DNA of 64,000 nucleotides from Mesorhizobium sophorae. Its GTDB lineage: Bacteria; Pseudomonadota; Alphaproteobacteria; Rhizobiales; Rhizobiaceae. The notes below the pieces were generated by a model that did not search any database, had not been told where the DNA came from, and saw only the letters and a program-made list of their open reading frames with translations. Within the stretch, counting starts at the first letter, position 1, and each line of letters starts with the position of its first letter. Of this stretch, positions 18,277 to 27,262 are shown in pieces. The position numbers and the translations under genes are program-made. The stretch is taken from contig NZ_NNRI01000007.1 of the NCBI RefSeq assembly GCF_002270415.1, forward strand, positions 1-64,000. The letters are read 5' to 3'.

Positions 18277-19574
18277 ACGACCAGGCCGACCCGCGACTTC
18301 AACGCCTGCTCGGCGGTGAGCACCTCGCCTTGCTGCGCAAGCGGCTGCGCCAACGCTTCGAGCGCGCTCCGCTCGGCGGCACTGTCGATCCTATTCGCGT
18401 CGCCGGGCTTAGCGCGGAAGAACACGCAACACTGGCCTCGCTGCTCGGTCGCCCGCAGCGCCGCTCCAAGTCCCTACAAATCAACGTCCGCCAGGTCGAT
18501 GCCGACCTGCTGCACTCCGGCATCGCCACGTCCCTGCGCGATGCGTTGGAAAAGCTCGACGGCCCCATCGTTCATCTCGCCGGGATGCGCCTCCATCTGC
18601 AAACAGTGTGGTCCGGTGTAATCGAGGGTTGCAGGCATTCCGGCTTGGCCAGCATGCTGCTGACACCTGAGGGCATCGGCCTGCTCAAGCGGATCGCTCG
18701 GCGGGATGCGATCGCTGCAGCGGAGCTTTGCCGACGCGCCGAAGAGGTGCTGCGGTATCTGCCGGCGAAAGGCATCACGCGTTCGCAATTGGCTGCGGAC
18801 GTTCTGGGCGATGCCCATGCGCTTGACAACGGCCGCGGGGTCGCGACACTCGTGTTGGCAGTCTGGCGCCAGACCGCCACGCCCGCTGATGACCCGGCCG
18901 CACCCGTTGCCAACGAAGATGGCAAGACGATACGGAAATCGAGCGAGGACATCGATCTGATCCCGGCCGGCGGTGCGGAGCGAGCCCGCGAGACGTGGGC
19001 CAGAGCAGGGGTTCTGGTCAATGAGCTGGCACGCCCTGCCCTGTCCCTGAACCTGCCGACAAGCGGGACAGAAAGCGATCGTTGGCGCTTGGGAGAGCCA
19101 GCCTATGCATCGCTGCGATCGCTGCTGCGCTCGCCGCCCCGATGGGATGCAACGGGCCGTAACGTCTACGTGTGCGAAAATCCCAACCTGCTCGCCATCG
19201 CCGCTGACCGATGGGGAGCTGGCTGCGCCCCGCTGGTCTGCACCGATGGTATGCCAGCGGCTGCCCAACGATGCCTTCTGGCCCAACTCGCGCAGGCGGG
19301 CGCGCGCCTCTACTATCACGGCGATTTTGACTGGCCCGGATTGCGCATCGGCAACCACATCATGCGCGAACATGGTGCCGAGCCATGGCGCTTTGGCGCC
19401 GTCGACTATATAGCCGCCGTGCGAACAGCTCCGAGCCTGGCCCACCCGCTTGGAGGAAAGGCGGTCGAAGCAGCATGGGACGGAGCGCTGACGCTGGCCA
19501 TGCTTCAGCATCGCGTGGCCATCGCCGAGGAGGCCCTGGCTGCCTCGTTATTGCAGGATCTTGATGATCGATAA
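18273..19574 (+). CDS. jetD: Wadjet system nuclease JetD (TOPRIM, DUF2399 type)
   Basis: The predicted protein of 433 residues starts MNDQADPRLQRLLGGEHLAL at the ATGA overlap with jetC. The N-terminal half is helical with a winged-helix-like arm. The C-terminal DUF2399/TOPRIM-like domain shows ENPNLLAIA, then VCTDGMPAAA and YYHGDFDWPGLRIGNHIM, whose acidic residues would bind catalytic metal ions as in topoisomerase VI A subunits. JetD is the endonuclease that cleaves plasmid DNA once the JetABC complex has stalled on it. The longer open frame from 18210 lies inside jetC and is rejected. An IS481 relic follows, so jetD is the end of the cassette. Confidence 0.9.
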   Translation: MNDQADPRLQRLLGGEHLALLRKRLRQRFERAPLGGTVDPIRVAGLSAEEHATLASLLGRPQRRSKSLQINVRQVDADLLHSGIATSLRDALEKLDGPIVHLAGMRLHLQTVWSGVIEGCRHSGLASMLLTPEGIGLLKRIARRDAIAAAELCRRAEEVLRYLPAKGITRSQLAADVLGDAHALDNGRGVATLVLAVWRQTATPADDPAAPVANEDGKTIRKSSEDIDLIPAGGAERARETWARAGVLVNELARPALSLNLPTSGTESDRWRLGEPAYASLRSLLRSPPRWDATGRNVYVCENPNLLAIAADRWGAGCAPLVCTDGMPAAAQRCLLAQLAQAGARLYYHGDFDWPGLRIGNHIMREHGAEPWRFGAVDYIAAVRTAPSLAHPLGGKAVEAAWDGALTLAMLQHRVAIAEEALAASLLQDLDDR

Positions 19575-19725
19575 ACCTGATTTCTATATCCTCATAGCCC
19601 ATCGCAAAGGGCAAAAGTTTAGACTTAATCTGACAGACGGTGTCATAAAGCTGAACCGAGAGCCGAGGCCGGGCGCGGAGTGGTCAGGGTTCGCAGCGCC
19701 CGGCCTCGGCGTGAAAGATTCCGAA
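19575..19725. other. Short stretch between jetD and the IS481 relic
   Basis: A small open frame (from 19561) gives FYILIAHRKGQKFRLNLTDG with no family I recognise. It is probably not a gene. Confidence 0.3.
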
Positions 19726-20126
19726 ATGACCAAGGACCAAAAGATCATCCGCGCCAAGGTGGGGCTGTTGTAGCTCGCCAAACAGCCCGGCAATGTCAGC
19801 CAAACCTGCAAGATGATGGGTTATTCGTACGACAGCGTAGGAGACGGGCGGGAGCTGACTCTGCAGGAGATGACGCGCAAGAAAGCCGCTGCTGCCCACC
19901 GACGCTCCGGAGGTGGAGACGATCATTCTCGAATTGTCGCTGGAGCTGCTGGCCTTAGGTCAGATCCGCATGCCATAAGGCTGGCGAGGAAACGCGGCCA
20001 CTCGGTCTCGCCTCCGGGGTGCGCGGGGTGTGGCAGCGGCACAATCTCGAGACGATGAAGAAGCGGCAGAAGGCGCTGGAGGCCAAGGTTGCCTGGGATC
20101 TCGACCCGCAGAGCTTCTCCAATTAA
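19726..20126 (+). pseudogene. IS481-family transposase N-terminal remnant
   Basis: The reading starts MTKDQKIIRAKVGLL, hits a TAG and continues LAKQPGNVSQTCKMMGYSYD. Frames then change several times to give ELTLQEMTRKKAA, GHSVSPPG and VWQRHNLETMKKRQKALEAK. In order these are the helix-turn-helix and linker of IS481-type transposases (KVGLLELAKQLGNVSQACK). There is one in-frame stop and several indels, and the DDE domain is missing. It marks the downstream edge of the Wadjet cassette. Confidence 0.7.
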
Positions 20127-20145
20127 CCCTATACCCTGAAAGCGG

Positions 20146-22299
20146 TCAGATAGATTTGAGGAGTTTGGTGTCTACGGGCAGCGTGCGGATGCGCTTGCCC
20201 GTCGCCGCGAAGATCGCATTCGTTAGGGCTGGAAATACCGCCGCGGTTCCAGCCTCGCCCATCCCCCCAGGCGCTTCGGCACTGTTGACGAAGTGTGTCT
20301 CCACTACGGGCACTTCATCCATTCGCATCGGAAGATAAGTGTCGAAATTGCCCTGCTCCACCCGCCCGTCCTTCAGCGTGATGGCGCCGTGCGAGGCAGC
20401 CGTCAGGCCGAAGATGCAACCGCCTTCCATTTGAGCCGCAATCGTGTCGGGATTGACCTGCAGCCCGCAATCGACCGCACAGACGAGCCGATGAACCTTG
20501 ACCGTGCCGTCGGTGCCCACCTCGACCTCCGCCACGGTCGCCATGTATGTGCCGAAGGCGAATTGCACCGAAACGCCCCGACCCTGCCTCTGGGGCATCG
20601 GTGCTCCCCAACCCGCCTTCTGCGTGGCCAGCGTCAGCACGCCAAGCGCACGCGGATTGTGGCTGAGCAAGGCCTTGCGAAACTCGACAGGATCAGCCTT
20701 CGCCGCCGCTGCCAGCTCATCGATGAAGCTTTCGACCACGAAGATATTATGGGTCGCACCAACGCCACGCCACCAGGCGGTGGGAACGGCCGGCGGCTCG
20801 ACCCTCTTGAATTCAACATGAATGGCAGGAAATGCATAAGGCGGTTGATCCGCTCCCTCGACGCCGTCCGGATCGACACCATTCTGCATGCCAGCAGGAA
20901 AATAACGCGCCGTCACCGACGATCCGGAAACGCGGTGAGTCCAGGCAACCAGCTTGCCAGATGCGTCAAGCCCGGCCGACAGCCGGTCATAATAGTAAGG
21001 CCGATACATGTCGTGCTGGATGTCTTCCTCGCGGCTCCAGATAACTTTGACTGGCCCGTCCACCTGCTGCGCCACCTTAACGGCATGCTCAATGCCGTCC
21101 ACCTCCAACCGACGGCCGAAGCCGCCGCCGATCAGATGATTGTGGATGGTGACGGCTTCGACAGGCAAGCCGGTGAGCTGCGCTGCGGTCGTCTGCGCCA
21201 TGGTGGGCACTTGCGTACCGACCCAGACGTCGCAAGCATCCTTCTTCACATGCACGGTGCAATTCATCGGCTCCATGGTCGCGTGCGCGAGGAACGGCAA
21301 CTGATAGACAGCTTCCAAGCGCCGGGTCGCACCAGCCAGCGCTTTCTCGACGTCACCTTCACTGCGCGCTACAGCTCCGGGTGTCTTCGAAGCCTCCTTG
21401 AGCTGGCGGATGATGTCGGCACTGTTGACAGTGGCGTTCGGCCCCTCGTCCCACTGGATCGCAGCCGCATCGAGGCCTTTCTTGGCAGCGCCCATATGGT
21501 CGGCGACAACCGCCACAGCCTGATCGGTCAGGACGACCTGATGGACACCTCTGACAGCCAGAGCCGCTTTTTCGTCGACCGATTTCGGTTTGCCGCCAAA
21601 TACCGGCGAGATGGCGATTGCGGCGATCTTCATCCCGGGAATTTTAGTGTCGATCCCGAAGACAGTTGTTCCATTGACCTTCCCGGGTGTGTCGAGCCGC
21701 CTGTGAGGCTTGCCGATGATTTTGAAGTCCTTCCGATCCTTGAGGGCTACGCTTTCGGGTGCGGGTGCCGGCAGGGTGCCTGCGGCATCGACAAGCTGGC
21801 CATAGGCGAGATGGCGGGATCCAGATGTTTCGAAAACCGAGCCGCTCTCGGCGCGACAGGTCTTGGGATCGACGCCCCATTTTTGGGCCGCGGCTTCTAG
21901 CAAGAGAGTGCGGGCAACCGCGCCTGCCTGGCGCAGCGGCATCCAGAAAGCGCGGATCGAAGTCGACCCGCCGGTGCTCTGAGGCCCAAACAGAGGATTG
22001 CCGTATAGCGCGTCGCTCGCGGGCGACAGTTCGAGGCGAACCTGATCAAGGCCGACGTCAAGCTCCTCTGCGAGCAGCATGGCGTGCGCGGTGTGGATCC
22101 CCTGCCCCATCTCGGCCATGGGCATCACCATCGTGGCGATGCCCTGGCGATCGATACGAATGAAGGCATTCGGCGCGAAGCCTGGTGATGCTTGAGCCGC
22201 AGCCCTTCGAGGCGACGACGGCAGAGAAAGCGCGACTACGAGACCTCCCCCGGCAGCGAGAAAGTTGCGGCGGTTTAGACGGAGCGACCTGTCGAACAT
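20146..22299 (-). CDS. iorB: Molybdenum hydroxylase large subunit (isoquinoline 1-oxidoreductase/aldehyde dehydrogenase type)
   Basis: The predicted protein of 717 residues has the single-chain IorB architecture of the xanthine oxidase family: two molybdopterin-binding regions, with conserved blocks PMAEMGQGIHTAHAMLLAEE near the N-terminus, IHNHLIGGGFGRRLEVDG in the middle and GGMGEAGTAAVFPALTNAIF near the end. The N-terminus RLNRRNFLAAGGGLVVALSL has a twin-arginine motif, so it is probably exported folded to the periplasm with its small subunit. Twelve bases separate it from the iorA-like gene. Such enzymes hydroxylate N-heterocycles or oxidise aldehydes, passing electrons to a membrane cytochrome. 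No cytochrome gene or molybdenum cofactor chaperone (XdhC type) is visible here. The exact substrate cannot be told. Confidence 0.85.
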   Translation of the reverse strand: MFDRSLRLNRRNFLAAGGGLVVALSLPSSPRRAAAQASPGFAPNAFIRIDRQGIATMVMPMAEMGQGIHTAHAMLLAEELDVGLDQVRLELSPASDALYGNPLFGPQSTGGSTSIRAFWMPLRQAGAVARTLLLEAAAQKWGVDPKTCRAESGSVFETSGSRHLAYGQLVDAAGTLPAPAPESVALKDRKDFKIIGKPHRRLDTPGKVNGTTVFGIDTKIPGMKIAAIAISPVFGGKPKSVDEKAALAVRGVHQVVLTDQAVAVVADHMGAAKKGLDAAAIQWDEGPNATVNSADIIRQLKEASKTPGAVARSEGDVEKALAGATRRLEAVYQLPFLAHATMEPMNCTVHVKKDACDVWVGTQVPTMAQTTAAQLTGLPVEAVTIHNHLIGGGFGRRLEVDGIEHAVKVAQQVDGPVKVIWSREEDIQHDMYRPYYYDRLSAGLDASGKLVAWTHRVSGSSVTARYFPAGMQNGVDPDGVEGADQPPYAFPAIHVEFKRVEPPAVPTAWWRGVGATHNIFVVESFIDELAAAAKADPVEFRKALLSHNPRALGVLTLATQKAGWGAPMPQRQGRGVSVQFAFGTYMATVAEVEVGTDGTVKVHRLVCAVDCGLQVNPDTIAAQMEGGCIFGLTAASHGAITLKDGRVEQGNFDTYLPMRMDEVPVVETHFVNSAEAPGGMGEAGTAAVFPALTNAIFAATGKRIRTLPVDTKLLKSI

Positions 22300-22311
22300 T
22301 AGCCTCTATCC

Positions 22312-22764
22312 TCAAGCGGTCGCACGATGGATGGCAGCACGAATGCGCTGATAGGTGCCGCAGCGGCAGACATTGCCGGACATCGCAGCGTCGATATCAG
22401 CGTCGGTGGGCTTCGGTGTGGCTGCAAGGAGAGCGGCAGCCGACATGATCTGGCCGGACTGGCAATAGCCGCATTGCGGCACGTCGAGATCGATCCAGGA
22501 CTGCTGGAGCGCTTTACCCTGCGGCGTCTCGCCTATGGCCTCGATTGTTGTGATGGAACTCTCCCCGACGCTGTCGATCGGGGTCTGACAGGCGCGCACA
22601 GCCTGTCCGTCGAGATGCACCGTGCAAGCACCGCATAAACCGGCACCGCATCCGAACTTGGTACCGGTCATGCCGAGGACATCGCGCAAGACCCACAGCA
22701 ATGGGGTATCACCATCGGCATCGACCGTGTGAACAGTACCGTTGATCTTGATGTTGGTCGTCAT
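22312..22764 (-). CDS. iorA: Molybdenum hydroxylase [2Fe-2S] small subunit
   Basis: The predicted protein of 150 residues carries both iron-sulphur motifs of the family. The plant-type loop is [15 protein letters not shown], and the C-terminal four-helix motif is [10 protein letters not shown] followed by [13 protein letters not shown]. It transfers electrons from the molybdopterin subunit encoded immediately downstream. There is no signal peptide, so export would rely on the Tat signal of the partner. The product is full length, with no defects. It is the first gene of the pair, with about 300 bases of non-coding sequence upstream. Confidence 0.9.
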   Translation of the reverse strand: MTTNIKINGTVHTVDADGDTPLLWVLRDVLGMTGTKFGCGAGLCGACTVHLDGQAVRACQTPIDSVGESSITTIEAIGETPQGKALQQSWIDLDVPQCGYCQSGQIMSAAALLAATPKPTDADIDAAMSGNVCRCGTYQRIRAAIHRATA

Positions 22765-23065
22765 ACGGGCCTCGTGTGGAGAGTAGGGTTTGAATTTTCA
22801 GTAAGCTGACGGGACAGCGGTGACCGCTCGATCGTGGTTGTCTTCTAATTGGTTTTGGAGCCTTGCAGCACGCTCTCGCTGCTGAATCGCACATGCGGAT
22901 GGGTGTCCGCCAATTTGGGTTGTGGTGCATGATGGCTGTGAGGCGTTCCGATGGACCTTCGACGGTGCTGAAGATGCTCGTAATGTGCAAATGCATGGCG
23001 GCCAGCGGTGTCCGCCGTTGGGCAGTGCTGCCCGATGCCGGCCAGGGCAAGCCAATGGCAGCAAT
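22765..23065. other. Intergenic region before the molybdenum hydroxylase genes
   Basis: About 300 bases without a convincing gene. Three minus-strand frames overlap without starts. I searched for a -24/-12 element and a TGT-N10-ACA site on the minus strand and found none that satisfied both conserved dinucleotides and the TTGC block. The pair may be read from the upstream operon or from an unrecognised promoter. Confidence 0.4.
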
Positions 23066-24148
23066 TCAATTCAAGTCGTTGCGAACTTGCAAGCTGCCAG
23101 CCTCCGAGGGGCCGAGCGACTTGTTGACCGCCGGGATGATCTTGTCTCCCCAGAGCTCGATCTGGCGTAGCATCGTCTTTTGATCGAAATCCCCCAACTG
23201 AGTCTGAATTGCGATCTGGTCCGGTTTCAAGACCTCCATCTCCTCCAACAGCCGATCAATCACGCGATTGACGCTGCCGATCGGCAGGTTCTCGCGCATG
23301 GTCTTGAACGACAGATCCTGCTGCGTCGGCGTTTCCTCCAGCAGATAGCCGTCCTGGCTCTGCTGGCGGCGCTGATGCAGTGCTTCAGACAACCGGCGCT
23401 GGAAGCGGGCATTGTCGAGGTAACAGTCGATCTCCGCTTCGTCGTCGCTGGCGTAGCAGCAGCGCAGCAACGATATCTTGGCGTCCGTGACATTCTTGCC
23501 CTCGGAAGCCGCCGCCTTCTCGATCGAATCGCGCAGAGTGCTCAAAGTCTCCAAGCCGTTGTGGAATGCTGTGACAAAAAAATTATGTCCCTCACGATAG
23601 GCCCGGGCCATCCTCTCGGACCCGCCAGCGATCCAGATCGGCGGAGTCGGCTTCTGGACGGTGCGCACCGAAATCGCCGTCGGCGGTATCTTCTCATACC
23701 GGCCGTCGTGCTCGAAGATTTTTTGGTTGAGGCCCTTCAGAAGGATGTCCAGATATTCCGAAAAGACCGCCGGCGCCTCATCGATATTCACGCCGAAACG
23801 CTCGAACTCGAACTGCTGGTATCCCAGGCCGACGCCGAGTTCGAGACGACCGCTCGCAACGATATCGGCGAAGCCGATCTCGGAAAGCAGGCGCTGGGGT
23901 TGATAGAGGGGGAGCACGCAGACGGCGGTGCCGAGGCGAATGGTGTCCGTCAAGCCGGCGCAGTGCGCCACCATCATCAAGGGCGAGGGGATCAGGCTGT
24001 AATTGTTGAAGTGGTGTTCGGCGAACCAGGTGGTGTCGAAGCCAGCCTGTTCCGAAAGGACGACCTGTTCGATTGAGTTGCGGATGACGCTGTCGGATGA
24101 TTGATGATAGCCGCGCTGGGCGGCCAGGATGAAGGTCGCGAATTCCAT
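23066..24148 (-). CDS. LLM-class flavin-dependent monooxygenase
   Basis: The predicted protein of 360 residues starts MEFATFILAAQRGYHQSSDS, with AAAGGAAACACC directly upstream of the ATG at 24148. It is a bacterial luciferase-like (alpha/beta barrel) monooxygenase. Recognisable blocks are TTWFAEHHFNNYSLIPSPLM, GRLELGVGLGYQQFEFERFG and PPIWIAGGSERMARAYREG. It would use reduced FMN from a separate reductase. I recall a very similar protein, y4vJ, from the same gene order on pNGR234a. The open frame extends 100 codons further upstream with basic, low-complexity sequence, and I reject that part. A decayed second copy of its 3' half lies at 32960-33310. Confidence 0.85.
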   Translation of the reverse strand: MEFATFILAAQRGYHQSSDSVIRNSIEQVVLSEQAGFDTTWFAEHHFNNYSLIPSPLMMVAHCAGLTDTIRLGTAVCVLPLYQPQRLLSEIGFADIVASGRLELGVGLGYQQFEFERFGVNIDEAPAVFSEYLDILLKGLNQKIFEHDGRYEKIPPTAISVRTVQKPTPPIWIAGGSERMARAYREGHNFFVTAFHNGLETLSTLRDSIEKAAASEGKNVTDAKISLLRCCYASDDEAEIDCYLDNARFQRRLSEALHQRRQQSQDGYLLEETPTQQDLSFKTMRENLPIGSVNRVIDRLLEEMEVLKPDQIAIQTQLGDFDQKTMLRQIELWGDKIIPAVNKSLGPSEAGSLQVRNDLN

Positions 24149-24448
24149 GGTGTTTCCTTTGTCTGCAGAGGGGGGTTTGGCCGATAACGGTCGCTCGAAA
24201 TGTGCAAACAAGGCGTTGGCCGCGGTTGATCCAAGCCCTTGTCGGCGGCGTAGTCTTGCGCCAACCCGCTTGCCAGTGGGCGGCGGCAGGCGCGCCTGGA
24301 GCGGTTGGGACTGCATCGACCGGTTCGGCGGCGATGACATCTTCGATCGCAGACAGCGTCGCGGGCGCGACGCGCTGAATGGGCGTGAAGGCTTGGACGC
24401 CCTCGGCTTCGATGAGCCGCAGCGCGTTGCCTGGCGAATGATCGACAA
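24149..24448 (-). other. Gap with a possible gene remnant
   Basis: One minus-strand frame from 24473 reads NALRLIEAEGVQAFTPIQRV, which vaguely resembles the ALRLIEREGVT segment of acyl-CoA ligases. It then runs out into unconserved sequence. This may be a short relic of an AMP-ligase gene between the SDR and monooxygenase genes. The similarity is weak. Confidence 0.25.
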
Positions 24449-26050
24449 TCAATGCCCGACCTCCGCAAAACATTCGTCATAGAGTTCGCTGGCGTTTCCC
24501 GCATCACCGAACGAGGTCCAGCCGCCGTCCACATAGAGGACCGAGCCGTTGATGTATGAGGCGTCGGACGAAGCAAGGAAAAACGCCGCGTGTGCGATGT
24601 CTTCCGGCCGCCCCATCCTGCCCATCGGTATGCGTCGTCCGATCGCTTTGGAGTCGATGCGGCCAGCCTTGGCCAACTGGGCAACGCCAGGCGTGCGGAT
24701 GTAGCCAGGAGCGACGGTTACTGTCCGAATGCCGACCGGCCCGAGTTCGGCCGCCATGCATCGGGTCAGCATGTCCATCCCGGCCTTCGAGGCGCCGTAA
24801 GCATGGCGCGGCGCGACAGGGAGAAAGCTGTTGATCGATCCGAGGTTGAGGATCACGCCGCCAGCGCCCATCGCCTTGATCGCCTCGCGCGCGCAGGTGA
24901 AGGCGCCGGTAAGGTTTACACCAAGGACGTGTTCAATATCTGCCGGGATTTGTTCGATACCCGCCGCAAAAGTGTCGGCGACGGCAGCACCGTTTACAAG
25001 GACATCGACGCGCCCGAAGCGTGCCCGCAGCTCCTCGAACAGCGCCACCACTTCGCTTTCGACGGCCACATCCACGGATTTCGCCAGGTTCTTGCTGTCG
25101 AGCGATGCAGCGAGCACCGTCGCCGCATCGCGATCTCTATCGGCAATCACGACGGTGTCACCGTTCGAGGCAAAGCGGCGAACGACGGCCGCGCCTATGC
25201 CATTGGCGCCCCCGGTGACGAGCACGATTCGCGCGTCGGTGCGTTCGGCCGGACAGGAGAGTTCGGCTGGAGGCGTCCCATCCACCGGTGCATGCGCATC
25301 CCCTGGCTGGTTGAATGACATCCAACCGCCGTCGACCGCCAGCACCGATCCCGTGATGTAGCGCGCCTCCCTGCTGATCAGAAAACGCACGGCGAGGGCG
25401 ATCTCGACCGGGCGCGCCAAGCGTCCCATAGGCACGCGGCGACGCACCGCCGCAAGGTCGATCTTGCCTGCGCGTTCCAGTTCCGCGACCATCGGCGTGC
25501 GCACGTAGCCCGGCGCGACAGCCGTCACGCGGATGCCGCGAGGAGCCCATTCGCATGCAAGCGACTTCGTCAACGAGATCAAGCCCGCTTTCGAGGCTGC
25601 GTAGGCGTTGCGCTTGGGGTTGCCGACCACGCCCGCCATGGAAGCTAAGTTGACGATGACACCGCCCGGCCTCATGCGCCTTGCCGCTTCGCGAGCCATG
25701 ACGAACGGCCCTATCAAGTTTACTGCCAGGTCGCGCCGGAAGGCATCGACACCGGTGTCGACAGTCGCAGCCATGGCGGGTCCAACCGCGGCGTTATTGA
25801 TGAGAACGCCGATCTGCCCGAACTGTGCTTCGATCCGGCCATAAAGGGCGAGGACATCCCCCTCTCGCGAGACATCGCATTCGAGGCCGAGATGCGGGCA
25901 GCCGAGGCTACGGGCAAGTTCAACCACGCCGCTGCCCGGAAGGTCCACCGCAACAACAGTCTCTCCCTCGCGCGCAAGAAGATCGACCAAGGCACGACCG
26001 ATGCCGCCGGCGGCGCCTGTAATGATGACGATGCGTCCTGCCTGCTTCAT
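24449..26050 (-). CDS. Tandem short-chain dehydrogenase/reductase (two SDR domains)
   Basis: The predicted protein of 533 residues is two complete SDR domains in one chain. Domain 1 (about 1-255) has the nucleotide loop TGAAGGIG, NNAA, the catalytic serine in NLASMAG and YAASK. Domain 2 (about 275-525) has TGGANGIG, NGAA, NLGSINS and YGASK. Both have intact Ser-Tyr-Lys sets and a final VDGGW, so both are probably active. A Pro-rich linker at about 255-275 joins them. Domain identity is high, suggesting internal duplication of an SDR gene. ATG at 26050 has GGAGAA 6 bases upstream; the GTG at 26056 is less likely. I recall pNGR234a y4vI having the same two-domain form. It lies in the P450 operon and probably oxidises an alcohol product. 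Confidence 0.9.
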   Translation of the reverse strand: MKQAGRIVIITGAAGGIGRALVDLLAREGETVVAVDLPGSGVVELARSLGCPHLGLECDVSREGDVLALYGRIEAQFGQIGVLINNAAVGPAMAATVDTGVDAFRRDLAVNLIGPFVMAREAARRMRPGGVIVNLASMAGVVGNPKRNAYAASKAGLISLTKSLACEWAPRGIRVTAVAPGYVRTPMVAELERAGKIDLAAVRRRVPMGRLARPVEIALAVRFLISREARYITGSVLAVDGGWMSFNQPGDAHAPVDGTPPAELSCPAERTDARIVLVTGGANGIGAAVVRRFASNGDTVVIADRDRDAATVLAASLDSKNLAKSVDVAVESEVVALFEELRARFGRVDVLVNGAAVADTFAAGIEQIPADIEHVLGVNLTGAFTCAREAIKAMGAGGVILNLGSINSFLPVAPRHAYGASKAGMDMLTRCMAAELGPVGIRTVTVAPGYIRTPGVAQLAKAGRIDSKAIGRRIPMGRMGRPEDIAHAAFFLASSDASYINGSVLYVDGGWTSFGDAGNASELYDECFAEVGH

Positions 26051-26261
26051 GCGCACTTCTCCGCGACAGCCCTCAGTGATCTCAGCCCATCAACGTTGGG
26101 TGGTACAACCGGCCGGGTCACGTCCCGATGACGGCCAGTTGCGGCCCAGATAGACGTCGTGCTTTCCGGCAGCGGTATTTTCACGGGGCGGGCTTTCGCC
26201 GGGATGGCTATGGCATTGCAAGGTTGTCCCCACTGCTGATGCGGATCTCCGGTTCGAAATC

Positions 26262-26801
26262 TCAGACGGCAACATGGACGCCACGCTTTCCGAGCGCATA
26301 GACCGGATCGTGCGGATACGGTGCTCCAATCGGCCGCCGCGGGCCGAACCGTTCTGCCTCGGCAACCGCTGGTGGGGTCTGCTCCTCGCACCAATCGTAG
26401 ACGACCGTCCGTTCCGCAATCCGCCACTGACCTTCCCTCTTCTGAAACAGATCGCAGTAACGGCCGCACAGCAGCGTCTGGCGTATTTCTCCGTCGTTGT
26501 CCGGTCCCCGTTGCAGGGCAGTAAAATAGCTCTCGACCGTGGCCTCTGCCCGACTAGTGAATTCGATCAGGATGTTCGCGATCTGATGGATGTTGCGCGG
26601 TCCGGTCTCGAACACCGCGAGCGCAAACCGAATGAAGCCGTCGGCCGAGCCGCAATAGGCCCCGTGATTGTCTTGCGCATCGGGCCAGTACGAACTGCGC
26701 AGCGCCGCCTCATCGGCGCGGTCTATCCCGCGGCAGTACCGGTAGAGGCAGTCGCGGATTGCCTCACGGTCGGTGAGTTCGATTATTTTTTCCTGGTCCA
26801 T
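26262..26801 (-). CDS. NTF2-like (SnoaL-type) protein
   Basis: The predicted protein of 179 residues begins [20 protein letters not shown], which with [20 protein letters not shown] is the standard N-terminal helix of SnoaL/NTF2-like proteins found beside aromatic-ring dioxygenases and polyketide cyclases. It continues with [20 protein letters not shown] and [20 protein letters not shown], the cone-shaped beta-sheet. The family includes isomerases, dehydratases and small dioxygenase subunits, so the reaction cannot be told. The start at 26801 is preferred because residues upstream in the longer frame overlap the ferredoxin gene. It sits between the ferredoxin and the double SDR in the same orientation. 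Confidence 0.75.
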   Translation of the reverse strand: MDQEKIIELTDREAIRDCLYRYCRGIDRADEAALRSSYWPDAQDNHGAYCGSADGFIRFALAVFETGPRNIHQIANILIEFTSRAEATVESYFTALQRGPDNDGEIRQTLLCGRYCDLFQKREGQWRIAERTVVYDWCEEQTPPAVAEAERFGPRRPIGAPYPHDPVYALGKRGVHVAV

Positions 26802-26972
26802 CGGCTCTGTTGCGAATCCTGAGATTGGAAGAGGCGTTTCGCCACCCTGCTGGCGTTTGGGCAGTGGAGCACCTCGATGTCGCAGATATGCCCCTTGCGC
26901 GGTTGCACGCGGACAGCGGTGGGACAGGCCGCGCCAGCCTTTTCCGTTGTGCGGTCCCATCGCTCCGCGCAT

Positions 26973-27218
26973 CTAAACTTGCCGGGCTGTCGGTTGGACG
27001 GCGTCCAGTTCGACCTGCGCAGCCGGAGCGTGGTCGACTTCCAGCGCACGTTCTGGGCAGGACCTCGCGGCTCGGAACGCAAGCAGTTGCTCCGCCTCCG
27101 CAACCTCGATGTCACCGGGCAGGATGGAGCCTTCATCGTCAAGCTTAAAGATGCCGGGCGCTTGCGCCCAGCAGCGCGCGTGACCCTGGCATTTGGCAGT
27201 ATGGACGATGATGCGCAT
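26973..27218 (-). CDS. Small ferredoxin, likely P450 redox partner
   Basis: The predicted protein of 81 residues, MRIIVHTAKCQGHARCWAQA, has Cys10, His13 and Cys16 (CxxHxxC), with the third Cys in RSCPERAL near residue 54. Ferredoxins with a non-cysteine residue in the second position usually carry a [3Fe-4S] or labile [4Fe-4S] cluster, and they are the classical partners of bacterial P450s. The gene lies 44 bases downstream of the P450 stop, so the two proteins are probably made together. The longer open frame to 27368 overlaps the P450 and is rejected. No ferredoxin reductase is encoded nearby. Confidence 0.85.
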   Translation of the reverse strand: MRIIVHTAKCQGHARCWAQAPGIFKLDDEGSILPGDIEVAEAEQLLAFRAARSCPERALEVDHAPAAQVELDAVQPTARQV

Positions 27219-27262
27219 GGTGCTGTCTCCATTGTCTGCGCCGCGTCTCGGGGCGGCTTTGC

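Noticed and set aside
23066..24448. 460-codon open frame for the flavin monooxygenase
   Set aside because: The first 100 codons are basic, unconserved sequence. The family N-terminus MEFATFIL begins at 24148 with a good ribosome site.
26217..26232. Possible -24/-12 promoter before the double SDR gene (minus strand TGGGGACAACCTTGCA)
   Set aside because: It has GG-N10-GC and TTGCA, but the -24 block lacks the CAC/CAT part and no TGT-N10-ACA site lies upstream.
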